Assembly: GCF_902813185.1 (NCBI RefSeq)
Contig: NZ_LR778301.1
Coordinates: 2,356,001 to 2,420,000 of the forward strand
Reading direction: 5' to 3'
From: Denitratisoma oestradiolicum
GTDB lineage: Bacteria; Pseudomonadota; Gammaproteobacteria; Burkholderiales; Rhodocyclaceae
Length of the DNA: 64,000 nucleotides
Shown: positions 9,149-16,767 of the stretch, one piece after another
Layout of the letters: each line of letters begins with the position of its first letter
How positions within the stretch are numbered: the first letter of the stretch is position 1
Notes under the pieces: model-generated
Seen by the model: the letters and a program-made list of their open reading frames with translations, nothing else
The model's database searches: none
Told to the model about the DNA's origin: nothing
Program-made: the position numbers and the translations under genes

Positions 9149-10942
9149 GTGGGGAATCAACTCGATACAAGCCTGACGCCCATCATCGACCGCCACAGGC
9201 GGGACGGCCGCCGCCTGGTGCAGATTCTGCGGGAAGTCCAGGACCAGACGGGCTGGCTCTCTCCCGAGGTACTGAGCTGGATCGCCGATGCCATTGCCTG
9301 GCCCCGTGCCCGGGTGGAGAGCACTGCCGGGTTCTACAGCTTTTTCCATACCCGCCCTCTGGGACAGTACCGCATCCTCTGGAGCGACAACATCACCGAT
9401 CGGATGCTGGGCAGTCAGGACCTGATGCAGGCCATGTGCCGCAAGCTGTGGCTGGAACCGGGGCGTGTTTCCGAGGACGGACTGGTCAGCGTGGAGGCCA
9501 CTTCCTGCACCGGCCTGTGCGACCAGGGCCCGGCCATCCTGGTCAATTACCGGGCCATGCCGGGCATCACCCTGGAACGGGTGGACAAGATCGTCCATTT
9601 GGTACGCAACCGTGTGCCCCTGGCCGAATGGCCTGCAGAGTGGTTCCGGATCGAGGACAACATCCGGCGCAAGGACATCCTGCTGGACCATGGCCTGGTG
9701 CCCGGCGAAGCCCTCTCCGCCGCCCTGGCCAGAGGGCCGGAAACCATGCTGACGGAAGTCAGGCGCGCCAACCTGCGGGGCCGGGGCGGCGCCGGCTTCG
9801 GCACTGCCCTCAAGTGGGAGGCCTGCCGCCAGGCCGAAGGCAGCCAGCGTTACCTGGTCTGCAACGCCGACGAAGGGGAGCCCGGCACCTTCAAGGACCG
9901 GGTGCTGCTGAACAGTTACGCCGATCTGGTGTTCGAGGGCATGACCATTGCCGGCCACGCCATCGGTGCCACGGAAGGCCTGCTCTACCTGCGGGGCGAG
10001 TACCGCTACCTGCTGGATGACCTGGCAGCCACGCTGGAGCGCCGCCGCCGGGAGGGACTACTGGGCCGGAATATCCTGGGCACCCCCTTCAACTTCGACA
10101 TCGAGATTCACCTGGGGGCTGGCGCCTATGTCTGCGGCGAGGAGTCGGCTCTGATCGAGTCCCTGGAGGGCAAGCCGGGCAAACCCCGCATCCGCCCGCC
10201 CTTCCCCGTGGTCCGGGGCTATCGGGAACAGCCCACGGCGGTCAATAACGTCGAAACCCTGGCGTCCACCTGCCTGATCGCTGCCCGGGGCGGAGACTGG
10301 TTTGCTGCCATCGGTACCGCCAAGTCCGCCGGCAGCAAGCTGCTGTCCGTTTCCGGCGATGTGGAACAGCCGGGCATTTACGAATATCCCTTCGGCGTCA
10401 CCGTGGCCCAGGTGCTGGCCGACAGCGGTGCCCGCAATCCCCAGGCGGTGCAGATTTCCGGCGCCGCCGGCACCTGTCTGGCGGACGATGAGTTCGAGCG
10501 CCGCATCGCCTTCGAAGACCTGCCCACCGCCGGTTCCTTCATGGTCTTCGACCGGGGCCGGGACATGTTCGAGGTAGCCCGCAATTTCGTCCATTTTTTC
10601 GCCCACGAGTCCTGCGGCTTCTGCACCCCCTGCCGGGTGGGCACGGCCCTGAACCGCCGCCTGATGGACAAGATCGCCGCCGGCCAGGGCTCCCCCTACG
10701 ATATCAACGAGATGTTCAAGCTCCATCGCCTGATGCAGGGTACCAGCCACTGCGGCCTGGGCAACAGCGCCACCACGGCCCTCTTCGACACTCTGACCAA
10801 ATTCAAGCCGGCCTTTGAACGCCGGCTGCAATCCTTGGACTACGAACCGGGCTTCGATCTGGACCTGGCCCTGTCCCAGGCCCGACAGATGACTGGCCGG
10901 GATGATCCCGGCGCCCACCTGAGTCAGGAGGACAAAACATGA
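9149..10942 (+). CDS. hoxF: NAD-reducing [NiFe] hydrogenase diaphorase subunit HoxF
   Basis: 597 residues: a NuoE-like N-terminal domain (1-160) fused to a NuoF-like domain. The FMN/NAD(H)-binding part shows GRGGAGFGTALKWE near 211-224 and CNADEGEPGTFKDR near 238. A [4Fe-4S] ligand set is Cys489, Cys492, Cys495 and Cys535. In the N-terminal domain only the second Cys pair (Cys120, Cys124) is seen. The first pair typical of NuoE is absent around NITDRML, so a complete N-terminal [2Fe-2S] cluster is doubtful. The GTG start has AGAGGAGG just upstream. With HoxU it passes electrons between the hydrogenase module and NAD+. Confidence 0.96.
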   Translation: MGNQLDTSLTPIIDRHRRDGRRLVQILREVQDQTGWLSPEVLSWIADAIAWPRARVESTAGFYSFFHTRPLGQYRILWSDNITDRMLGSQDLMQAMCRKLWLEPGRVSEDGLVSVEATSCTGLCDQGPAILVNYRAMPGITLERVDKIVHLVRNRVPLAEWPAEWFRIEDNIRRKDILLDHGLVPGEALSAALARGPETMLTEVRRANLRGRGGAGFGTALKWEACRQAEGSQRYLVCNADEGEPGTFKDRVLLNSYADLVFEGMTIAGHAIGATEGLLYLRGEYRYLLDDLAATLERRRREGLLGRNILGTPFNFDIEIHLGAGAYVCGEESALIESLEGKPGKPRIRPPFPVVRGYREQPTAVNNVETLASTCLIAARGGDWFAAIGTAKSAGSKLLSVSGDVEQPGIYEYPFGVTVAQVLADSGARNPQAVQISGAAGTCLADDEFERRIAFEDLPTAGSFMVFDRGRDMFEVARNFVHFFAHESCGFCTPCRVGTALNRRLMDKIAAGQGSPYDINEMFKLHRLMQGTSHCGLGNSATTALFDTLTKFKPAFERRLQSLDYEPGFDLDLALSQARQMTGRDDPGAHLSQEDKT

Positions 10943-11121
10943 GCGCCCCGCACGGCCGCCCCAAGGGGCGCATTACACAGCCTGGAGCCGCAACGCGGCG
11001 AACCATCGCCCCCCCCTCCCCCGGGGAGGGGGCTGGGGGGTGGGTACATCAATTCCCCAGGGGGTTCGCCCCGCGAACCCCCGCCCCCGGGGAGAGGGCC
11101 GGGGGGAGGGCAGTCCAATGA
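10939..11121 (+). repeat. GC-rich insertion between hoxF and hoxU, bridged by a 60-codon open frame
   Basis: The hoxF stop overlaps an ATG (ATGA at 10939), and the hoxU start (ATGA at 11118) lies 179 bases later. The 8-base string ATGAGCGC occurs at 10939-10946 and again at 11118-11125, like a target duplication around a roughly 171-base insert. The insert holds CGCCCCAAGGGGCG and longer C-run/G-run inverted repeats and looks like an intergenic repeat element. An open frame runs from the first ATG to a TGA that overlaps the hoxU ATG, so ATGA coupling exists on both sides. The insert end also supplies GGGGGAGGG as the hoxU ribosome-binding site. The low-complexity peptide is probably not a functional protein. 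Confidence 0.75.
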
Positions 11122-11828
11122 GCGCGGCCCTCCAGACCTTCACCCTCGACGACGAGGAAGTTCCCTTCACGCCAGGCCAGACCATCATCCAGGCAGCCCG
11201 GGCAGCAGGGAAATACATCCCACACCTATGCTGGCATCCCGACTTCACCGCCCACGGCTCCTGCAAGCTATGCACCGTCAAGGTCAATGGCCGCACCGGT
11301 GCTGCCTGCACCATCGAGGCCCAGGCCGGCCAGACGGTGGAGAACCGCAGCGAGGAACTGGACGACAAGCGCCGCACCCTGTTGCAGATGCTCTTCGTGG
11401 AAGGCAACCACTTCTGCCCCTCCTGCGAGAAAAGCGGCAACTGCGTGCTCCAGGCCACCGCCTACGAACTGGGCATGATGTCGTCTCACTTCGATCAGTT
11501 CTATCCCGACCGGCCGGTGGATGCCTCCCATCCGGACGTGCTGCTGGACTTCAACCGCTGCATCATGTGTGAGCTGTGCACACGAGCCAGCCGGGACGTG
11601 GATGGCAAGAACATCTTCGCCCTGTCGGGGCGCGGCATCGGCTCCCACCTGATCGTCAATAGCGAATCCGGTCGCCTGGGGGACACCGACTTTTCCCTCC
11701 AGGACCAGGCCGCCAGCGTCTGCCCGGTGGGAGTGATCCTGAAAAAACGGGTGGGCTTCGCAATCCCCATCGGCAAACGCCAGTTCGATGCCCAACCGAT
11801 CAGCATCCATTTGCAGGAGAAAATGTGA
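11118..11828 (+). CDS. hoxU: NAD-reducing hydrogenase electron-transfer subunit HoxU
   Basis: 236 residues, close to the roughly 234 of the Cupriavidus necator protein. The N-terminal [2Fe-2S] ferredoxin fold has CWHPDF, GSCKLCTVKV and ACTIEA. A His/Cys motif HFCPSCEKSGNC follows, then CIMCELC with a later CPVG for a [4Fe-4S] cluster. It relays electrons between HoxY and HoxF. The start is ATG 11118: upstream in-frame codons read through the GC-rich insert and are not HoxU-like. The stop overlaps the hoxY ATG by one base (TGATG). Confidence 0.95.
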   Translation: MSAALQTFTLDDEEVPFTPGQTIIQAARAAGKYIPHLCWHPDFTAHGSCKLCTVKVNGRTGAACTIEAQAGQTVENRSEELDDKRRTLLQMLFVEGNHFCPSCEKSGNCVLQATAYELGMMSSHFDQFYPDRPVDASHPDVLLDFNRCIMCELCTRASRDVDGKNIFALSGRGIGSHLIVNSESGRLGDTDFSLQDQAASVCPVGVILKKRVGFAIPIGKRQFDAQPISIHLQEKM

Positions 11829-12379
11829 TGGATCTGTCGAAGAAAAAACTCCGGATCGCCACCACCTCCCTGGCTGGCTGCTTCGGCTGCCATATGTCCT
11901 TCCTGGACATCGACGAGCGCATTCTCGATCTGGTGGAACTGGTGGAGTTCGACCGCTCTCCCCTCACCGACATCAAGCATTGCGGCCCCTGCGATCTGGG
12001 AATCATCGAAGGCGGCGTCTGCAACGCGGAAAACGTCCATGTGCTGAGGGAATTCCGCCACCACTGCAAAACCCTGGTGGCCATTGGCGCCTGCGCCATC
12101 AATGGCGGTCTGCCGGCCCAGCGCAACCACCTGGACCTGCGGGACATTCTCGAAGAGGTCTATCACACCAGCCCCGGTCTGGCGCCCGGCAGCGCCATTC
12201 CCAACGATCCGGAACTCCCCCTGCCCCTGAACAAGGTGCATCCCATCCATGAAGTGGTGAAGATCGACTACTTCCTACCGGGCTGCCCGCCTTCCGGCGA
12301 CGCCATCTGGAAATTCCTCACCGACCTGCTGGCTGGCCGCACCCCGGTGATGAGCCATGGCCTGCTGCATTACGATTGA
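11828..12379 (+). CDS. hoxY: NAD-reducing [NiFe] hydrogenase small subunit HoxY
   Basis: 183 residues, the short small-subunit type of group 3d cytoplasmic hydrogenases, without a Tat signal. Proximal [4Fe-4S] cluster ligands are visible in SLAGCFGCHMSFLD, GACAINGG and PGCPPSGD. It forms the hydrogenase module with HoxH and takes electrons toward HoxU. An in-frame GTG lies directly before the ATG at 11828, so the start is uncertain by one codon. Confidence 0.95.
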   Translation: MDLSKKKLRIATTSLAGCFGCHMSFLDIDERILDLVELVEFDRSPLTDIKHCGPCDLGIIEGGVCNAENVHVLREFRHHCKTLVAIGACAINGGLPAQRNHLDLRDILEEVYHTSPGLAPGSAIPNDPELPLPLNKVHPIHEVVKIDYFLPGCPPSGDAIWKFLTDLLAGRTPVMSHGLLHYD

Positions 12380-12388
12380 GGCACCGCA

Positions 12389-13879
12389 ATGATCCACGAA
12401 CTCGAAACCGCCGACCCCACCGGCAAGAACCTCAAGCGTGTCGCCATCGATCCGGTTTCCCGGGTGGAGGGCCACGGCAAGGTCACCCTGCTGCTGGATG
12501 AAAACAACCGGATCCACCAGGCGCGTCTGCATATCGTCGAATTCCGGGGCTTCGAGCGATTCATCCAGGGCCGGCCCTACTGGGAGGTGCCAGTGATGGT
12601 GCAGCGCCTGTGCGGCATCTGCCCGGTGTCCCACCATCTGGCGGCCTCCAAGGCCATGGACGTAGTGCTGGGGGCGGACCGTCTGACCCCGACGGCGGAA
12701 AAGATGCGTCGCCTGATGCACTACGGCCAGATGCTGCAATCCCACGCCCTGCATTTTTTCCACCTGTCCTCGCCGGACCTGCTGTTCGGCTTCGACTCCG
12801 AAGTGGGCAAACGCAACATCGTCGGCGTCATTGGAAAGTATCCCGAGATCGCCAAAAAGGGGGTGCTGCTGCGCAAGTTCGGCCAGGAGGTGATCCGCAT
12901 GACCGCCGGCAAGCGGGTCCATGGCACCGGCGCCGTGCCCGGCGGGGTGAACAAGGCCCTGTCCCGTGACGAGCGGGAAATCCTGCGCGCCGATATCTAT
13001 CAGATGGTGGCCTGGAGCCGGGAGGCGGTGTCCATCATCAAGGAGCTGCATCAGCAGAACCCGGCCCTCTACGACAGCTTCGGCGCCTTCCGCTCCAACA
13101 CCATGAGCCTGGTGGCGCCGGACGGCGCCCTGGATTTCTACCACGGTGCGCTACGGGCACGGGATGCCGACGGAAAAATCATTTTCGATCAGGTGGATTA
13201 TCAGACCTACGACCAGGTGATCACCGAGGAAGTGAAGCCCTGGAGCTACATGAAGTTTCCCTTCCTGCAACAACTGGGCCCCGAGGAGGGCTGGTACAAG
13301 GTGGGCCCTCTGGCCCGGGTGCAAAACTGCGACAGCATTCCCACCCCCTTCGCCGAAGCCGAGCGCAGGGAATTCGTGACCTATGGGGGAGGCCGCCCCA
13401 TTCATGCCACCCTGGGCTACCACTGGGCGCGGATGATCGAAATGCTCTTTGCCGCCGAGACCATCAAGGATCTGCTCAACGATGATGACCTGGAGGGCCA
13501 GGACCTGATGACGGGTGGCGAACGGCGCAAGGAAGGCGTGGGCGTGATCGAGGCCCCCCGGGGCACCCTGTTCCACCATTACCGAGTAGGGGACAACGAC
13601 CTGGTGACCATGGCCAATTTGATCGTATCCACCACCAACAACAACCAGGCCATGAACACGGCGGTACGGGAAGTGGCGAAGAAATACCTGGACGGAAAGG
13701 AACTCACCGAAGGTCTGCTCAACCACATCGAGGTGGCGATCCGGGCCTTCGACCCCTGCCTGTCCTGCGCCACCCACGCCCTGGGCCGTATGCCCCTGGA
13801 ACTGCGCCTGGAAGACTGCGAGGGCCGCCTGCTGGACCGCCTGCACAAGGATGCCAGCGGCGCCATCTCCCGTTCGTGA
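12389..13879 (+). CDS. hoxH: NAD-reducing [NiFe] hydrogenase large subunit HoxH
   Basis: 496 residues. The four Ni-binding cysteines are Cys75 and Cys78 in RLCGICPVSHH, and Cys457 and Cys460 in DPCLSCATH. His463 ends the mature protein in this family, leaving a 33-residue C-terminal extension for removal by the maturation protease, which fits the hoxW gene downstream. It catalyses reversible H2 cleavage coupled to NAD+ in the cytoplasm. No hypABCDEF or nickel-uptake genes are in the window, so Ni-Fe(CN)2CO assembly must be encoded elsewhere. Confidence 0.97.
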   Translation: MIHELETADPTGKNLKRVAIDPVSRVEGHGKVTLLLDENNRIHQARLHIVEFRGFERFIQGRPYWEVPVMVQRLCGICPVSHHLAASKAMDVVLGADRLTPTAEKMRRLMHYGQMLQSHALHFFHLSSPDLLFGFDSEVGKRNIVGVIGKYPEIAKKGVLLRKFGQEVIRMTAGKRVHGTGAVPGGVNKALSRDEREILRADIYQMVAWSREAVSIIKELHQQNPALYDSFGAFRSNTMSLVAPDGALDFYHGALRARDADGKIIFDQVDYQTYDQVITEEVKPWSYMKFPFLQQLGPEEGWYKVGPLARVQNCDSIPTPFAEAERREFVTYGGGRPIHATLGYHWARMIEMLFAAETIKDLLNDDDLEGQDLMTGGERRKEGVGVIEAPRGTLFHHYRVGDNDLVTMANLIVSTTNNNQAMNTAVREVAKKYLDGKELTEGLLNHIEVAIRAFDPCLSCATHALGRMPLELRLEDCEGRLLDRLHKDASGAISRS

Positions 13880-13929
13880 TACCCGGATTTTTCAATTGAA
13901 CCTAGAAAACTCAGTTGTCTGGACGAAAT

Positions 13930-14052
13930 CCATTCATCCTTCGACAAGCTCAGGACGAACGGATTTCTGGAGTGTCACCCGGTGGGTGAAAGTACCGTTC
14001 GCCCTGAGCAGCCCGCACAGCGGGCGTGTCAAAGGGCCATCGAAGGCCCAAC
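13930..14052 (+). repeat. Interrupted inverted repeat between hoxH and hoxW
   Basis: The left arm has CATCCTTCGACAAGCTCAGG followed by ACGAACGG. The right arm is its approximate reverse complement, CCGTTCGCCCTGAGC then TGTCAAAGGGC, interrupted by a small hairpin GCCCGC-ACA-GCGGGC. Strings of this kind are widely dispersed in proteobacterial intergenic DNA. It occupies most of the 186 bases between the two genes. Confidence 0.8.
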
Positions 14053-14065
14053 TGAGGTTTTAAAA

Positions 14066-14551
14066 TTGAAAGCACCCACACTGATTTTCGGCTGGGGCAA
14101 TCCAAGCCGGGGGGACGACGCCCTGGGTCCCTGCTTTGTCGAGGCCATGGAGGCCCTGGTCGAACGTCATCCGGAGTGGGGTCCGGTGGATTGCCTCACC
14201 GACTTCCAGCTCCAGGTGGAGCATGCCCTGGACCTCCAGGGCCGGCGCCGGGTGCTGTTCGTGGATGCCAGCCTCACGGCCTCGCCACCCTTCACCGTGG
14301 AGACCCTCGCCCCGGCCCGGGATGGGAGCTTCACCTCCCACGCCATGTCGCCCCAGGCCCTCTTGCAGGTGTATTGCGAACTGGAGGATGAACCGCCCCC
14401 CGAAGCCCGGCTGCTGGCCATCCGGGGCGAGGACTTCGAGCTGGGCCAGCCCCTCTCGGCAATGGCCCGCCAGCACCTGGCAGCCGCCATGGCCTGGACC
14501 GCCGGCTGGATTGAAGCAGCAGTGCCGGCGCCACAAAAGGAGATGTGCTGA
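14066..14551 (+). CDS. hoxW: Hydrogenase maturation protease HoxW
   Basis: 161 residues of the HycI/HoxW family. The N-terminus has LIFGWGNPSRGDDALGP, in which the conserved Asp binds nickel. The middle strand is VLFVDASL, followed by TSHAMSP with a conserved His. It should clip the HoxH C-terminal extension after nickel insertion. The start is TTG at 14066, chosen because GAGG at 14054 has good spacing and the frame upstream runs into the intergenic repeat. The stop is immediately followed by the cheD ATG. Confidence 0.88.
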   Translation: MKAPTLIFGWGNPSRGDDALGPCFVEAMEALVERHPEWGPVDCLTDFQLQVEHALDLQGRRRVLFVDASLTASPPFTVETLAPARDGSFTSHAMSPQALLQVYCELEDEPPPEARLLAIRGEDFELGQPLSAMARQHLAAAMAWTAGWIEAAVPAPQKEMC

Positions 14552-15154
14552 ATGCAAGCGCTGGCGCATTCCCCCACTCCTTCGGCCCTTTCCGGCAAGA
14601 CCCTGGAGCGCCTGGCCCACAATATCAATCCCGGGGGCTGGGCGGTGGAAACCGAGCGCCCCATTTCCACCTTGCTGGGCTCCTGCGTGGCGGTCTGCCT
14701 CTACGACCCCAAGCTGCGCCTGGGGGGCATGAATCATTTTCTGCTGCCCAGCATCAGCCGCTCCAGCAATGCCGACATCGATGTGGTTCTCAACGGCGAC
14801 TATGCCATGGAGGTCCTGGTCAATGCCCTGCTGGACAAGGGCGCCCAGAAGAGGCGACTGGTGGCCAAGGCCTTCGGCGGCGGCAACATTGTCAGTTCCA
14901 TCCGCATGGCCATCGGCGATCGCAATGTCCAATTCGCCAGGGAATGGCTGGGGCGGGAAGGTATCCCCCTGCTGGCTTCGGATTTCGGCGGCCCCTGGTC
15001 CCGCAAGGTGATCTGCGTGCCTGCCAGCGGCGAAGCCTATTGCCGCCGCACCCCCATCACCCAGCCGGAGGTGGCAGCCATCGTCAAGGAGGAACAGGCC
15101 TACGAGCAAAGCCTGGTGGCCACGGCGAAAACAAAACGGGTGGAACTGTTCTGA
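14552..15154 (+). CDS. cheD: Chemoreceptor glutamine deamidase CheD
   Basis: 200 residues. The active-site Cys45 lies in STLLGSCVAVCLYD and His62 in GGMNHFLLP, and the KAFGGGN segment carries further conserved residues. It deamidates MCP glutamines. AAGGAG inside the end of hoxW is its ribosome-binding site, and its ATG directly follows the hoxW stop. It therefore now depends on hydrogenase transcription or read-through, although its partners cheR/cheB are 5.5 kb upstream. The protein ends RVELF. Confidence 0.95.
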   Translation: MQALAHSPTPSALSGKTLERLAHNINPGGWAVETERPISTLLGSCVAVCLYDPKLRLGGMNHFLLPSISRSSNADIDVVLNGDYAMEVLVNALLDKGAQKRRLVAKAFGGGNIVSSIRMAIGDRNVQFAREWLGREGIPLLASDFGGPWSRKVICVPASGEAYCRRTPITQPEVAAIVKEEQAYEQSLVATAKTKRVELF

Positions 15155-15205
15155 ACGTACCCGAAGTTCCGCCCCTCCCCACATTTTTTCAGGAGGATAT
15201 CCCTC

Positions 15206-16615
15206 ATGCTGGACCCAACCGACTACATCGAGAACAAGACCTACGACGAAATCCAGGTGGGTGACTCGGCCTCCCTGTCCCGAGTGCTGACCCCCGAGGA
15301 CATCCAGATGTTCGCCGTGATGTCCGGCGACATCAGTCCCACCCATCTGGATGCGAACTACGCCCGTTCCTTTGCCTTCCGGGAGGTCATCGCCCATGGC
15401 ATGTGGCCGGGCATCCTGATCACCACCCTGCTGGGCACGGAGTTTCCGGGGCCGGGGGTGATCTTCGTGGACCAGTCGATCCATTTCTCCCGCCCGGTGC
15501 GGGTGGGCGACACGGTCACGGTCACGGTCACCTGCCAGCGCAAGTTCGACCACAACCACCACATGATCTTCGACTGCCTCTGCGTCAATCAGGATGGGGC
15601 CCAGGTGATCCACGGCACTGCGGAGGTCAGGGCGCCCACGGAAAAGGTGCGCCGGCCCAAGATGGACCTGCCCCAGCTCAGGCTCTCCGAAACCAAGCAG
15701 ACCCGCTACGAGCACCTGCTGACCATCACCGAAGGCCTCTCCGCCATCCCCATGGCGGTGGTCCACCCCTGTGACAAGGAGTCCCTCGCCGGCGCCCTGA
15801 TGGCCCGGGACGAATGGCTGGTGGCCCCCATCCTGGTGGGACCCGAGGACAAGATCCGCAGTCTGGCCGAGCAGCACGGCCTGGACCTGACAGGTTGCGA
15901 AATCGTGGATGTGCCCCACAGCCACGCCGCTGCCGAAGTGGCCGTGAAACTGGCTCGGGATGGCAAGGTGGAGGCCCTGATGAAGGGCTCCCTCCACACC
16001 GACGAGTTGATGAGCGCCGTGGTGGCCAAGGACATCGGCCTGCGCACGGCTCGTCGCATCAGCCACGTGTTCCTGATGGACGTACCCACCTACCCGCGCC
16101 CCCTGATGATCACCGATGCGGCAGTCAACGTGCAGCCCAATCTGGAAGACAAGGTGGATATCTGCCAGAACGCCATCGATCTGGCCCACATGCTCAAGAT
16201 CGCCGTACCCAAGGTGGCCATCCTGGCCGCCGTGGAAACCGTGAATCCCAGGATGCAGGCCACCCTGGACGCCGCCGCCCTGTGCAAGATGGCCGATCGG
16301 GGCCAAATCAAGGGCGCTTTGCTGGACGGTCCCCTGGCCTTCGACAACGCCATCTCCCTGGTGGCGGCCAAGACCAAGGGCATCCAGTCCCTGGTGGCGG
16401 GCCAGGCCGATATCCTGCTGGTGCCCGACATCGAGTCCGGCAACATGCTGGCCAAACAGTTGGAATACCTGGCCGACGCCCTCTCCGCCGGCATCGTGCT
16501 GGGCACACGGGTCCCCATCGTGCTCACTTCCCGGGCCGACAGCGCCCGCACCCGCACCGCCTCCACCGCCATCGCCGTGGTGATCGCCCATGCCAAGCGA
16601 GCGGCGAGGGGTTAA
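15206..16615 (+). CDS. Bifunctional MaoC-like hydratase / phosphate acyltransferase
   Basis: 469 residues. Residues 1-150 form an (R)-specific enoyl-CoA hydratase hot-dog domain, with SGDISPTHLDANYA and IAHGMWPG carrying the Asp and His of that family. Residues about 170-469 are a phosphotransacetylase/phosphotransbutyrylase domain (GALMARDEWLVAPILVGP, MKGSLHTDELM, near-C-terminal RADSARTRTAS). The fusion is known in several proteobacteria. Paired with ackA it would interconvert acyl-CoA and acyl-phosphate, and so ATP, with acetyl or a short-chain acyl group as the likely substrate. AGGAGG precedes the ATG. Confidence 0.93.
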   Translation: MLDPTDYIENKTYDEIQVGDSASLSRVLTPEDIQMFAVMSGDISPTHLDANYARSFAFREVIAHGMWPGILITTLLGTEFPGPGVIFVDQSIHFSRPVRVGDTVTVTVTCQRKFDHNHHMIFDCLCVNQDGAQVIHGTAEVRAPTEKVRRPKMDLPQLRLSETKQTRYEHLLTITEGLSAIPMAVVHPCDKESLAGALMARDEWLVAPILVGPEDKIRSLAEQHGLDLTGCEIVDVPHSHAAAEVAVKLARDGKVEALMKGSLHTDELMSAVVAKDIGLRTARRISHVFLMDVPTYPRPLMITDAAVNVQPNLEDKVDICQNAIDLAHMLKIAVPKVAILAAVETVNPRMQATLDAAALCKMADRGQIKGALLDGPLAFDNAISLVAAKTKGIQSLVAGQADILLVPDIESGNMLAKQLEYLADALSAGIVLGTRVPIVLTSRADSARTRTASTAIAVVIAHAKRAARG

Positions 16616-16675
16616 CGCACCGGGTCACGAACGCCACTCCCGAGGATGCCAATGCGCAAAAGCCAATTGAAGGCC

Positions 16676-16735
16676 CCCCACCCCCATCCCCGCCCCAGGG
16701 CGGGGCTACCCATCGGCTCGCTCCGCTCGAACCTC
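16676..16735 (+). repeat. GC-rich palindromic repeat, family B
   Basis: Between the phosphotransacylase and ackA genes. It reads CCCATCCCCGCCCC, then AGGGCGGGGCTACCCATCGG and CTCGCTCCGCTCG. A related copy lies in opposite orientation at 41506-41555. The rest of this 152-base gap shows nothing else. Confidence 0.7.
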
Positions 16736-16767
16736 ACACTCGACTCCGTTACTGATTTTTCACGTTA

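Noticed and set aside
11040..11117. A longer HoxU beginning at 11040
   Set aside because: The extra 26 residues are translated from the GC-rich repeat and do not resemble HoxU. ATG 11118 gives the family length and has a good ribosome-binding site.
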